Source of the DNA: Novosphingobium nitrogenifigens DSM 19370
GTDB taxonomy: Bacteria; Pseudomonadota; Alphaproteobacteria; Sphingomonadales; Sphingomonadaceae
Assembly (NCBI RefSeq): GCF_000192575.1
Contig: NZ_GL876935.1
Span: 271,538-335,537, forward strand
Direction: 5' to 3'
DNA: 64,000 bases
The position numbers were made by a program, and so were the translations under genes. The notes under the pieces are model-generated. The model ran no database searches. It was given only the letters and a program-made list of their open reading frames with translations, and was not told the origin of the DNA. Every line of letters begins with the position of its first letter. The stretch's first letter is position 1. Of this stretch, positions 18,392 to 27,595 are shown piece by piece.

Positions 18392-19435
18392 ATGGACAGG
18401 AAGAAGCTCATTTTGCTGGTGGGGGCGTTGATTTTCGCCATCGCCACCAGCCTTGCCGCACGCGCCCTGCTCACCGGAGGATCGACGCCGCAGGCCATTG
18501 CCGCAGCCAAGGTTCTCGACGGCCCCAAGGTTCTCGTTGCCCAACGCGCCCTGCCGGTCGGCACGATCATCACCGCCGATGCAGTGTCGTACCAGGCCTG
18601 GCCCAAGGACCTCGTCCAGGACGCCTATTTCCTGCAGGACAAGACCGACATGCAGAAGCTGCTCGGCACGGTCGTCCGCAATCCGATCACCGCCGGACAG
18701 CCGATCACCACCGGCTCGCTGGTCGCCCCGGGCGATCGCGGCTTCCTTGCCGCCGCACTCGGGCCGGGCATGCGCGCCGTGACGATCCCGGTCAGCACCC
18801 GCACCGGCGTTGCCGGCTTCGTCTTCCCTGGCGACCACGTCGACCTGCTGCTGACCCAGTCGGTCAAGGGTGACGGCGAATCGCAGGCGCTCAAGGCGAC
18901 CGAGACCATTCTCAAGAACCTGCGCGTACTGGCGACCGACCAGTCGACCGATCAGGAAACCGTCGACGGCCACACTCGCGTCAAGGGCTTCAGCCTCGTC
19001 ACCGTCGAAGCCACGCCCAAGATTGCCGAAGAACTCGCCGTCGCCGAATCGATCGGCACGATCAGCCTGTCGCTGCGCTCGATCGCCGACAATTCCTCTG
19101 AACTCGAACAGGCCGTCGCCTCGGGCCAGGTCAAGTTTCCCGCCGGTGCCAGCAAGGCCGAGGAAGACCGCCTGATCAAGGCCGCCATGGGCAAGCCCAT
19201 CGACAAGGGCACGACTTATGTGACCGGCGGCGATGTCTCGCGCTTCCAGCGCAAGACGATGCCCTCGGCAAACTCGATCAACGGCGTCAGCGCGGACAGC
19301 TCGCCTTCGCAGGCCAGCCCCAGCCGCCCCGGCGCCGGCAACGGTCAACCCCAGCTGGTTTTCCATCGTGGCCCTGTCGTCCGCATCACCCGCGGCAAGG
19401 ATACGCAGGAAGTCAGCCTGCACGGGGGAAACTGA
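18392..19435 (+). CDS. cpaB: Tad pilus assembly protein CpaB (RcpC)
   Basis: CpaB is an inner-membrane-anchored periplasmic protein that works with the secretin. The 347-residue protein has an N-terminal membrane anchor (LILLVGALIFAIATSLAARALL), a SAF-like domain starting at VLVAQRALPVGTIITADAV, and the RcpC region with VSTRTGVAGFVFPGDHVDLLLTQ. The C-terminal 50 residues are serine/proline-rich. The start MDRKKL replaces a 15-codon longer frame. One base separates its stop from the next start. Confidence 0.9.
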   Translation: MDRKKLILLVGALIFAIATSLAARALLTGGSTPQAIAAAKVLDGPKVLVAQRALPVGTIITADAVSYQAWPKDLVQDAYFLQDKTDMQKLLGTVVRNPITAGQPITTGSLVAPGDRGFLAAALGPGMRAVTIPVSTRTGVAGFVFPGDHVDLLLTQSVKGDGESQALKATETILKNLRVLATDQSTDQETVDGHTRVKGFSLVTVEATPKIAEELAVAESIGTISLSLRSIADNSSELEQAVASGQVKFPAGASKAEEDRLIKAAMGKPIDKGTTYVTGGDVSRFQRKTMPSANSINGVSADSSPSQASPSRPGAGNGQPQLVFHRGPVVRITRGKDTQEVSLHGGN

Positions 19436-19436
19436 G

Positions 19437-21134
19437 ATGACCGGTATTCTCGAAACTCCCGCCTCGATCGGCTCGAAAGGCCAGACGATGAAGAAGCGTC
19501 TCGTTTCCACCGCGCTTGGCGTCGCCGTCGTCGCGATCCTGCCCGGACTGCCTGCGGCACTTTCGGCTGCAACTCCGCATATGAAGGCAAAGCCCCGCGC
19601 TCTTGCCGTCCTCCACACCACGCCGCCGATGACCCCCGGCGTCACCGCCCCCGCCCGTTCGCTGGCAATCAGCATCGGGCGCGGCGAGCTGGTCACGCTG
19701 CCGGGCAACATGACCGATGTGTTCGTCGCCAACGAGAACATCGCCGACGTGCAGGTGAAGTCGGGCAACCAGCTCTACATCTTCGGCAAGGCGGGCGGGG
19801 AAACCACCGTCTATGCCAGCAACGGTCGCGGCGACGTGATCTGGTCGGCCAATATCCGGGTGGGCAACAATCTCGACAGCATCGACCAGATGCTGCACAT
19901 GGCCATGCCCGAAGCGCACATCGCGACCGCAACAATGAACAACACGGTGCTGCTGACCGGAACGGTCTCCGCACCCGAAGACGCCGCCGAAGCGGAACGC
20001 CTGGTCAAGGCTTTCGTCGGCGAAAAGACCAACGTCATCAGCCGCCTCAAGATGGCCACCCCGTTGCAGGTCAACCTGCACGTCAAATTTGCCGAAGTCA
20101 GCCGCACGCTGACGCGTTCGATCCAGTCGAACTGGACGACTGCGGACGCGACCAGCGGGTTGAAATTCGGTCTGGGCCAGGGCCGCTCGTTCTTTCCGCA
20201 ATATGTACCCGGCGGCCCACTTGGCATGGGCACGGCCACGACGACCGGAGCAACGGCGGTCAGTCCGGTCAGCACCGGCACCACTCTGGCCCTTGCCAGC
20301 AAGGTTTTCGGTCTGAGCTTCCTGGCCGCGCTCGACCTTGCCGAATCGATCGGCCTTGTCAGCACGCTGGCCGAACCCAATCTGACGGCACTGTCGGGTG
20401 AAACCGCCGAGTTCCTGGCCGGTGGCGAATACCCGATCCCGGTCAGCTCGGGTCTCGGCACCGTGCCGGTCCAGTACAAGAACTATGGCGTCAGCCTTGC
20501 CTATACGCCGACCGTCCTTGCCAACGGCCGCATCTCGCTGCGCGTCCGCCCCGAAGTATCGGAGCTTTCGAGCGATGGCGCGGTTTCCCTGAACGGCTAT
20601 TCGGTGCCCGCCCTGTCCGTCCGTCGTGCCGAAACGACAATCGAACTGGGTTCGGGCCAGAGCTTCATGATCGCGGGCCTGCTCAAGAATTCAAGCCAGA
20701 ACACCATCGCCAAGATGCCCGGCGCGGGCGACCTGCCGATCCTGGGCTCGCTGTTCCGCTCGACCTCCTATCAGCGCGGCGAAACCGAGCTGGTGATCAT
20801 CGTCACCCCCTATCTCGTCAATCCGGTTGATCCGAGCGAGATCCACTTGCCCACCGACGGGTTCAAGAGCGCAGGCGCACTCAAGCAGATCCTCGGCAAT
20901 CTCGAAAGCGACGGCGTCGTCGATGGCGAGCGCCCCAAGCCGACCGAGAAGCCTGCAACCCAGCAATCGACGCCCGCCACTCCGGCCCCCTCCCCGGCTC
21001 CGGCCGCTCCGGAACAGGCCGCATCGCCCCGGATCGGCGATGCCTCCGGCGCATCGGCCCCCGATACGGCGGACCGTCCGCGCCGGGGCAAGCAGGCAAG
21101 CAACGACACCCAGCCCGGCTTCAGCATCCAGTGA
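19437..21134 (+). CDS. cpaC: Tad outer-membrane secretin CpaC (RcpA)
   Basis: The 565-residue product forms the outer-membrane channel of the Tad machine. It has a signal sequence (MKKRLVSTALGVAVVAILPG), the N-terminal pilus-secretin domain (SISIGRGELVTLP is approximated by LAISIGRGELVTLPGNMTD), a BON-like ring domain, and the secretin core with GETAEFLAGGEYPIPV and GDLPILGSLFRS. The C-terminal 70 residues are proline/alanine-rich. Two starts are possible: 19437, with a GGGGGAA site just upstream, or 19488, which begins exactly at the signal peptide. Confidence 0.92.
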   Translation: MTGILETPASIGSKGQTMKKRLVSTALGVAVVAILPGLPAALSAATPHMKAKPRALAVLHTTPPMTPGVTAPARSLAISIGRGELVTLPGNMTDVFVANENIADVQVKSGNQLYIFGKAGGETTVYASNGRGDVIWSANIRVGNNLDSIDQMLHMAMPEAHIATATMNNTVLLTGTVSAPEDAAEAERLVKAFVGEKTNVISRLKMATPLQVNLHVKFAEVSRTLTRSIQSNWTTADATSGLKFGLGQGRSFFPQYVPGGPLGMGTATTTGATAVSPVSTGTTLALASKVFGLSFLAALDLAESIGLVSTLAEPNLTALSGETAEFLAGGEYPIPVSSGLGTVPVQYKNYGVSLAYTPTVLANGRISLRVRPEVSELSSDGAVSLNGYSVPALSVRRAETTIELGSGQSFMIAGLLKNSSQNTIAKMPGAGDLPILGSLFRSTSYQRGETELVIIVTPYLVNPVDPSEIHLPTDGFKSAGALKQILGNLESDGVVDGERPKPTEKPATQQSTPATPAPSPAPAAPEQAASPRIGDASGASAPDTADRPRRGKQASNDTQPGFSIQ

Positions 21135-21151
21135 AGGGGACAGACAAGATC

Positions 21152-21832
21152 ATGGCCCAGCACCAGCCCTCTCCCCGCCACGCCCCTTCGGGTCTGCGCC
21201 GTCTTGCCAGCGCCACGATCGTGGGCGGCCTTGCTCTTGCGCTCGCCGGATGCGGCGGGATGCCGACCAACCGCTCGCTCGAGAGCGCGCATCAGCCGGT
21301 GATCGAACGGACCAATTACACGTTCGACGTGCCGACGCTTCCCGACGGCGGGATCGAACCGGCTCAACTGCGTCGTCTCTCCGACTGGTTCAGCGCGCTC
21401 GGCCTGAAATTCGGCGACCGCGTCTCGATCGACGATCCGGCCTCTTCGGCCGTGACCCGCGCTGCAGTCGAGGCTGTCATGAGCCGTTTCGGCCTGATGC
21501 TGAACGGAGCGGCGCCGGTGACCGAAGGCGCGCTTGCGGGAGGCACCGTCCGCATCGTCGTCTCGCGCACTTATGCCAGCGTCCCGGGCTGCCCCGACTG
21601 GAAAGCGCGCTCCGACGCCAATTTCAACAACGCGACGTCGCGCAATTTCGGCTGCGCGACGAATGCCAACATGGCTGCCATGGTCGCCAACAAGGAAGAC
21701 CTCGTCCACGGCCAGACCGGCGTCGGCGATACGGTCGTCATGAGCAATACCAAGGCGATCGACACCTACCGCAACAAGGCTGCGACCGGGGCACAGGCTC
21801 TCAAGCAGACGTCCTCGCAGTCAACCCAGTAA
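21152..21832 (+). CDS. cpaD: Tad pilus assembly lipoprotein CpaD
   Basis: CpaD is the outer-membrane lipoprotein partner of the secretin. The 226-residue protein has a signal with a lipobox (ALALAGCGG), and the CpaD features ERTNYTFDV and the C-terminal CPDW...NFNNATSRNFGCATNANMAAMVANKEDL with its cysteine pair. The ATG at 21152 is preceded by AAGGGGA; a GTG at 21131 overlapping the cpaC stop is possible but spoils the signal peptide. Confidence 0.9.
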   Translation: MAQHQPSPRHAPSGLRRLASATIVGGLALALAGCGGMPTNRSLESAHQPVIERTNYTFDVPTLPDGGIEPAQLRRLSDWFSALGLKFGDRVSIDDPASSAVTRAAVEAVMSRFGLMLNGAAPVTEGALAGGTVRIVVSRTYASVPGCPDWKARSDANFNNATSRNFGCATNANMAAMVANKEDLVHGQTGVGDTVVMSNTKAIDTYRNKAATGAQALKQTSSQSTQ

Positions 21833-21851
21833 GGCAGGAGCAGAGCGAACC

Positions 21852-23186
21852 ATGAACGCTCCATGGAAATCGGGCAATCGCGACATGTTCGCCGCCTATG
21901 TGTGCGACGACGCCTCGATCGACGTGCTGCGCTCGGTCGTCATCGACATGGGCTGGCAGCCCGAGAAGGTGATGAAGGGCGGCTTGCGCAACGCGATCCA
22001 GTCGCTGGCCATCACCGCCAGCCCGGCTATCCTGCTGGTCGACATGTCCGAAAGCGGCGACCCGCTCAACGACATCAATGCCCTTGCCGAGGTGTGCGAA
22101 CCCGGCACCGTCGTCATCGCCGTGGGTCAGGTCAATGATGTCCGGCTCTATCGCGACCTCCTGTCCTCGGGCATTCAGGACTACCTGCTCAAGCCGCTCG
22201 CTCCGGGAGCCTTGCGCGATTCGCTTGCCCAGGCCCAAGCCATTTTCACGGCCCCGCGCAATGGCGAGGGCGGTGCTGCCAAGAGCCACGTCTCGACCGC
22301 GATCGTCGGCACGCGCGGGGGTGTCGGCGCCTCGATGATGGCGACTTCGCTCGCATGGCTGCTCAGTACTGATAACAAGATGCCGACCGCGCTGCTCGAT
22401 CTCGACGTCCACTTCGGCACCGATGCCCTGACGCTCGATCTCGAACCGGGACGCGGGTTGACCGACGCGATCGAAAACCCGAGCCGCATCGACGGACTGT
22501 TCATCGAGCGCGCAATGATCCGCGCCAACGACAACCTGTCGATCCTCTCGGCCGAAGCGCCGATCAATTCCCCGCTGCTCACCGACGGCAGCGCCTTTGT
22601 TCAGTTGATCGAAGAATTTCGCCACGCTTTCGAAGCAACGGTGATCGATCTGCCCCGCAACATGCTGATCAATTTCCCCCACCTGCTCAGCACCGTGAAT
22701 GTCGTGCTGCTGGTCACGGAATTGACACTGGCCGGGGCGCGCGACGGCATCCGCCTGCTTTCGTGGCTGAAATCCAATGCGCCCCACGCGACGGTGTTCG
22801 TCGTCGCGAACAAGGTGCAGTCGGGCGTCGCTGAAATCAGCAAAGCCGATTTCGAAAGCTCGATCGAGCGCAAGATCAACTACGTCATTCCCTTCGACGC
22901 CAAGGCCGCCGCCAATGCGGGCAAACTGGGCCAGACGTTCATCGGCGCCAACCGCGCAGCAAAAGCAGGACAGGCCATCCGTACCATCGCCGATGCCGTC
23001 GTCGCGACCGATCCCGATCGCGTCGAGGCGCCCACCGGCAAGGCCCCCAAGGGCAAGGATGGCGGAAAGGGCGGAGGCCCCAGGTCCGATGGCGACAACG
23101 GCGCGGGCAAGAGCGCCTCGTTGCTCGACCGCCTCGATTTCCGCAAATTCCTGCCCGGCAAGGTAAAGACCGGAGCCCCCGCCTGA
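21852..23186 (+). CDS. cpaE: Tad pilus localisation ATPase CpaE
   Basis: CpaE directs the pilus machine to the cell pole. The 444-residue protein has an N-terminal receiver-like domain (residues about 12-130, with D64 and K114 in receiver-like positions) and a MinD/ParA-like domain from about 145. The P-loop is GTRGGVGASMMATSLA, lacking both signature and Walker A lysines, a deviation often seen in CpaE proteins. The C-terminal 60 residues are lysine/glycine-rich. An AGGAG site lies 11 bases upstream. Confidence 0.9.
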   Translation: MNAPWKSGNRDMFAAYVCDDASIDVLRSVVIDMGWQPEKVMKGGLRNAIQSLAITASPAILLVDMSESGDPLNDINALAEVCEPGTVVIAVGQVNDVRLYRDLLSSGIQDYLLKPLAPGALRDSLAQAQAIFTAPRNGEGGAAKSHVSTAIVGTRGGVGASMMATSLAWLLSTDNKMPTALLDLDVHFGTDALTLDLEPGRGLTDAIENPSRIDGLFIERAMIRANDNLSILSAEAPINSPLLTDGSAFVQLIEEFRHAFEATVIDLPRNMLINFPHLLSTVNVVLLVTELTLAGARDGIRLLSWLKSNAPHATVFVVANKVQSGVAEISKADFESSIERKINYVIPFDAKAAANAGKLGQTFIGANRAAKAGQAIRTIADAVVATDPDRVEAPTGKAPKGKDGGKGGGPRSDGDNGAGKSASLLDRLDFRKFLPGKVKTGAPA

Positions 23187-23229
23187 CCCTGCGCCACCCT
23201 TCCCTCCTCCCCTCGCGACTGGACCCGTG

Positions 23230-24201
23230 ATGTCGTCGTTGCCCTTCATCCTCATGGCTATCGGTCTCACTGTCGCCGCCTGGGCGGGCATCACCCTGTT
23301 CATGGGGCCCAATCCCGCGCGCGAGAGCAGCCGGCGGCTTCAGGCGGTCAAGTTGCGGCATTCGGAAAGCACAACCGACAAAGTCGAGGCGCAATATCGC
23401 AAGGCCCTCGCCGCACGAAAGCCCAAGGCCTACAAGCTTGCCGGTTCCTCGTCGCGGCTCGAGGCGCTCTCGCTGCGCCTTGATCGGACCGGCAGAGGCT
23501 GGACGATCAGCCAATATCTCTATGCTTCGCTCGGGCTGGTCATCCTTTTCGGCGGGTTCGTCTGGATCAAAAGCGGATCGCTTGTGCTCGGCCTTGCCCT
23601 TGGCATTGCGATCGGCGCGGGACTCCCCCATTTCGCCGTGTCCTGGGCGATCAACAAGCGCATCAACAATTTCATCACCCGCTTCCCCGACGCGCTCGAA
23701 CTCCTGGTACGCGGCCTGCGTTCGGGCCTGCCGATCAGCGAAACGCTGGTGGTGGTCGCCAACGAATTGCCAGGCCCCGTCAGCGAGGAATTCAAGATCG
23801 TCACCGATCGCATCCGGCTCGGACGGACGATGGAGGACGCGCTGCAGGAAACGGCGGACCGACTCGATCTGGCCGAATTCAGCTTTTTCTGCATCACGCT
23901 CGCGATCCAGCGCGAAACCGGCGGCAACCTTGCCGAAACGCTCGCCAATCTTGCCGACGTGCTGCGCAAACGCGCACAGATGAAGCTCAAGATCAAGGCG
24001 ATGAGTTCGGAATCCAAGGCCTCGGCCTATATCGTCGGCTCATTGCCGTTCATCGTCTTTGCCCTGATCTATTCGATCAACCCGCGTTACCTCGGCCAGT
24101 TCTTCGTCGACGAACGCCTGATGGTTGCGGGGATCGGGGGGCTGATCTGGCTGTCGATGGGCGCCTTCATCATGTCCCGCATGGTCAATTTCGAAATCTG
24201 A
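23230..24201 (+). CDS. tadB: Tad inner-membrane platform protein TadB
   Basis: The 323-residue protein belongs to the type II secretion F family. It has an N-terminal membrane helix, a central pair of helices, the T2SSF domain with RFPDALELLVRGLRSGLPISETL, and two C-terminal membrane helices. TadB and TadC form the inner-membrane platform that the CpaF ATPase would drive. It starts only 43 bases after the cpaE stop, so cpaF, usually between them, is absent here. No good ribosome binding site precedes the ATG, and the GTG at 23227 is an alternative. Confidence 0.92.
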   Translation: MSSLPFILMAIGLTVAAWAGITLFMGPNPARESSRRLQAVKLRHSESTTDKVEAQYRKALAARKPKAYKLAGSSSRLEALSLRLDRTGRGWTISQYLYASLGLVILFGGFVWIKSGSLVLGLALGIAIGAGLPHFAVSWAINKRINNFITRFPDALELLVRGLRSGLPISETLVVVANELPGPVSEEFKIVTDRIRLGRTMEDALQETADRLDLAEFSFFCITLAIQRETGGNLAETLANLADVLRKRAQMKLKIKAMSSESKASAYIVGSLPFIVFALIYSINPRYLGQFFVDERLMVAGIGGLIWLSMGAFIMSRMVNFEI

Positions 24202-24228
24202 GCCCCCTCCTGTGATGAGCCTCCTCTT

Positions 24229-25248
24229 ATGAGCGCCTTTTCCTCGGCCCCGGTCCATCATGGTCCCACCCTTCTGGGCGTGGATGTCGTTTTTGTCGGC
24301 ACGGTCCTGGCTGGTCTTGCCGCTGTAGCGGTCGTGCTTGCCATCTATGCCGCGGTCACCGTCCGCGATCCGATGGCAAAGCGCGTGAAATCGCTCAACG
24401 AACGTCGCGAGGAACTCAAGGCCGGGATCGTCGTTGCCGCGAGCAAGAAACGCACGAGCATCGTCCGGCGCAACGAAACGACCGACCGCATCCGTTCGAT
24501 TCTCGAACGCCTGCGCGTGCTGCAGGACAGCCAGCTCGCAACCGCGCAGCAGAAACTGGCCCAGGCGGGCATCCGCAAGAAGGAATGGGGCGTCGCCGTC
24601 ATTTTCGGGCGAATGATCGGCCCGATGGTGCTCGGCGGGCTCGCCGCGCTGTTCATCTATGGCCTCAACTATTTCCCGACCTGGCCCGACTACAAGAAAT
24701 TCGGCGCCTTTGCGGTCATGGTCCTTGCCGGGTACAAGGGCCCGGACGTGTTCGTCGCCAATCTCATCGGCAAACGGACCAACGCCATCCGCAAGGGATT
24801 GCCCGACGCGCTCGACTTGCTGGTCATCTGCGCCGAAGCAGGCCTTACTATCGACGCCGCCTTTTCCCGCGTCGCGCGCGAACTGGGCCGCGCCTATCCG
24901 GAACTGGGCGATGAATTCTCGCTGACCGCGATCGAGCTGTCGTTCCTGACCGAGCGGCGGAGCGCGTTCGAGAATCTGGCCTATCGCGTCAATCTCGAAT
25001 CGATGCGCGGGGTCGTCACCACGATGATCCAGACCGAACGCTATGGTACGCCGCTGGCCTCGGCCCTGCGCGTGCTGTCAGCCGAATTCCGCAACGAACG
25101 TATGATGCGCGCCGAGGAAAAGGCCGCTCGCCTTCCCGCGATCATGACCATTCCGCTGATCCTGTTCATCCTGCCAACGCTGTTCGTCGTCATTCTCGGC
25201 CCGGCGGCCTGCTCGCTCAGCGACAACTTCATCCATCGCAAGATGTGA
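24229..25248 (+). CDS. tadC: Tad inner-membrane platform protein TadC
   Basis: The 339-residue partner of TadB has the same T2SSF domain (GLPDALDLLVICAEAGLTIDAAF) between N-terminal and C-terminal membrane segments. It is the last gene of the locus and is followed within 10 bases by a strong terminator. The tadD, tadE, tadF and tadG genes that often follow are not here. Confidence 0.92.
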   Translation: MSAFSSAPVHHGPTLLGVDVVFVGTVLAGLAAVAVVLAIYAAVTVRDPMAKRVKSLNERREELKAGIVVAASKKRTSIVRRNETTDRIRSILERLRVLQDSQLATAQQKLAQAGIRKKEWGVAVIFGRMIGPMVLGGLAALFIYGLNYFPTWPDYKKFGAFAVMVLAGYKGPDVFVANLIGKRTNAIRKGLPDALDLLVICAEAGLTIDAAFSRVARELGRAYPELGDEFSLTAIELSFLTERRSAFENLAYRVNLESMRGVVTTMIQTERYGTPLASALRVLSAEFRNERMMRAEEKAARLPAIMTIPLILFILPTLFVVILGPAACSLSDNFIHRKM

Positions 25249-25257
25249 TTTTTCGGG

Positions 25258-25293
25258 AAAGGGACGGTTCCCGCAGGGGAGCGTCCCTTTTTT
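25258..25293 (+). terminator. Intrinsic terminator of the Tad locus
   Basis: The 9-bp arms AAAGGGACG (25258-25266) and CGTCCCTTT (25282-25290) enclose a 15-base loop, and the run of six T residues ends at 25293. It lies 10 bases past the tadC stop and just before the convergent marR gene. Confidence 0.88.
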
Positions 25294-25301
25294 CCGGCGC
25301 G

Positions 25302-25784
25302 TTATCGTACGCGCTGCGCCTTTTCGTTCCGCTCACCACGCACCGATTCGCGCAATTTGTCGAGCAGGTCGCGCAAGCGGTCGGTCTCGCGCGGCGTCAA
25401 CGCGGCAAAGACCCGGTCATAGGCGTCGTAAACGCGCGGCCAGATCTGCTCGCAGATTTCCCGGCCTTCCTCAGTCAGCTCGAGATGGTGCGAACGCCCA
25501 TCGGCCCGGTTCGGACTTCGACGAAGAAAACCACGCTCTTCCAAAGCCTTGCACGCGCGATTGACCGTAACTTTGTCAGTCACGGTGCACTGGACCAACT
25601 CGCGCTGGGTCAGCGGACCACAATCGCTCAAGATCGCCATGACGCGCCATTCGGAAATCTTGAGACCGAACCGCTCACGGTATTCATCCGCAATCATCCC
25701 GGATACCGCATTCGACGTGACCGCCAGGCGGTAGGGAAGAAAATCGAGAAGACGGCTGTTCGTTCCAGTCATTCCGGCACGCAT
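25302..25784 (-). CDS. MarR-family transcriptional regulator
   Basis: The 160-residue protein has the MarR winged helix-turn-helix: EWRVMAILSDCGPLTQRELVQ, the recognition helix TVTDKVTVNRACKALEERGFL and the wing RSPNRADGRSHHLELTEEG. Such dimers usually repress nearby genes and respond to phenolic or other small ligands. No obvious target gene flanks it; it is alone between two terminators. An internal start at MTGTNSR is also possible. Confidence 0.85.
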   Translation of the reverse strand: MRAGMTGTNSRLLDFLPYRLAVTSNAVSGMIADEYRERFGLKISEWRVMAILSDCGPLTQRELVQCTVTDKVTVNRACKALEERGFLRRSPNRADGRSHHLELTEEGREICEQIWPRVYDAYDRVFAALTPRETDRLRDLLDKLRESVRGERNEKAQRVR

Positions 25785-25898
25785 TAATCACTCGTCGCCA
25801 TCTGGCAAGAGACACATTTTGCAAGGCAAGGGCATCGATTGCGTCATTCTTGTGCGCAGCGGCGGCATTCCGCGTAATTCCCCGTCCCATTCCGGACG

Positions 25899-25937
25899 AA
25901 AAAAGGGGGCGCACCGTTTCGGCAGCCCCCCCTTTTT
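25899..25937 (-). terminator. Intrinsic terminator of the tetR-type gene
   Basis: Read on the minus strand, a GGGGGGC stem pairs with GCCCCC across a 15-base loop and is followed by six T residues (complement of 25899-25904). An A-tract on the other side makes it partly bidirectional. It lies 25 bases past the stop of the TetR-family gene. Confidence 0.85.
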
Positions 25938-25961
25938 CCCTCCCGTCGCCGCAGATCCGGG

Positions 25962-26624
25962 TCACTCTCCGTGGGCAAGAATCCCGGCCATGATGAAATC
26001 GACGGTATGTTCGCGATAACGGTCGCGCAGTTCCTCGGTCAGCGTGTCCTGACCATAGCAGTGGCGCAGGACCAGCCGCGCCGAAAAGAAGCGATCGGCC
26101 GCCCCGGTCACGGTGAAATAGAAAAGCTGCGGGTCGACCGGACGGAACACGCCCGTTTCCACCCCCGCCTTGATCAGGCGGTCATAGGCGACGCCGAGCG
26201 GCGTCAGGTACTTGTCCGCAATCCGCCGCGCTTCGGCCTCGTCGCTGTCGCGCACCAGTCGCATCAGCAGACGGTTGAGATAGGGATAGGCGTAATAGGT
26301 ATCGATGCACTTGCCGATGTGACGGCGCAGCTTGGCGACCGGCGACATGTCGTCCTTGGCCAGCAGGGCATCGACCGACTTGATGATTGTCACCATGTCG
26401 CGATCGAGCAAGGCCTTGAGCATCCCGGCCTTGTTGCCGAAATAGTATTTGACCAGAGCGGAATTCAGCCCTGACCGCAGCGACAGTTCGGAAAGCGAAA
26501 TGTCGACCTGGTCGCCTTCGCGCATGATCTGCGACGCGGTTTCCAGCAACAGGTCGCGCGCGCCCTGCTGTTCGGCCGCTTCGCCGGTCCCGGCCTGCGC
26601 CACATCCTGACTGGTATCGTTCAT
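25962..26624 (-). CDS. TetR-family transcriptional regulator
   Basis: The 220-residue protein has an N-terminal TetR helix-turn-helix (VDISLSELSLRSGLNSALVKYYFGNKAGMLKALL) and a C-terminal ligand domain of the larger type that contains GAADRFFSARLVLRHCYG. Family members commonly repress fatty-acid or efflux genes. It lies downstream of, and in the same direction as, the HSD10-like dehydrogenase and thiolase genes, so control of those genes is a reasonable guess. The start was set at MNDTSQDVA. Confidence 0.85.
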   Translation of the reverse strand: MNDTSQDVAQAGTGEAAEQQGARDLLLETASQIMREGDQVDISLSELSLRSGLNSALVKYYFGNKAGMLKALLDRDMVTIIKSVDALLAKDDMSPVAKLRRHIGKCIDTYYAYPYLNRLLMRLVRDSDEAEARRIADKYLTPLGVAYDRLIKAGVETGVFRPVDPQLFYFTVTGAADRFFSARLVLRHCYGQDTLTEELRDRYREHTVDFIMAGILAHGE

Positions 26625-26781
26625 TCCCAACCTGGTTCTTCCCACCACGTATAAAAAGTCGGCATATCCGAAGAAATGCGCCGAGGGTAGCGGCGTGCGC
26701 GCATTTCAGGAAAACGGGAGCCCTATTCCGTAACGTCTGCGATACGCACAAGGGAAAACGGCCCCCTTTTACGAAACCGCA

Positions 26782-27567
<786 letters not shown>

Positions 27568-27595
27568 GCGCCGATCCCTCCCCTGGCTTTTTTTT

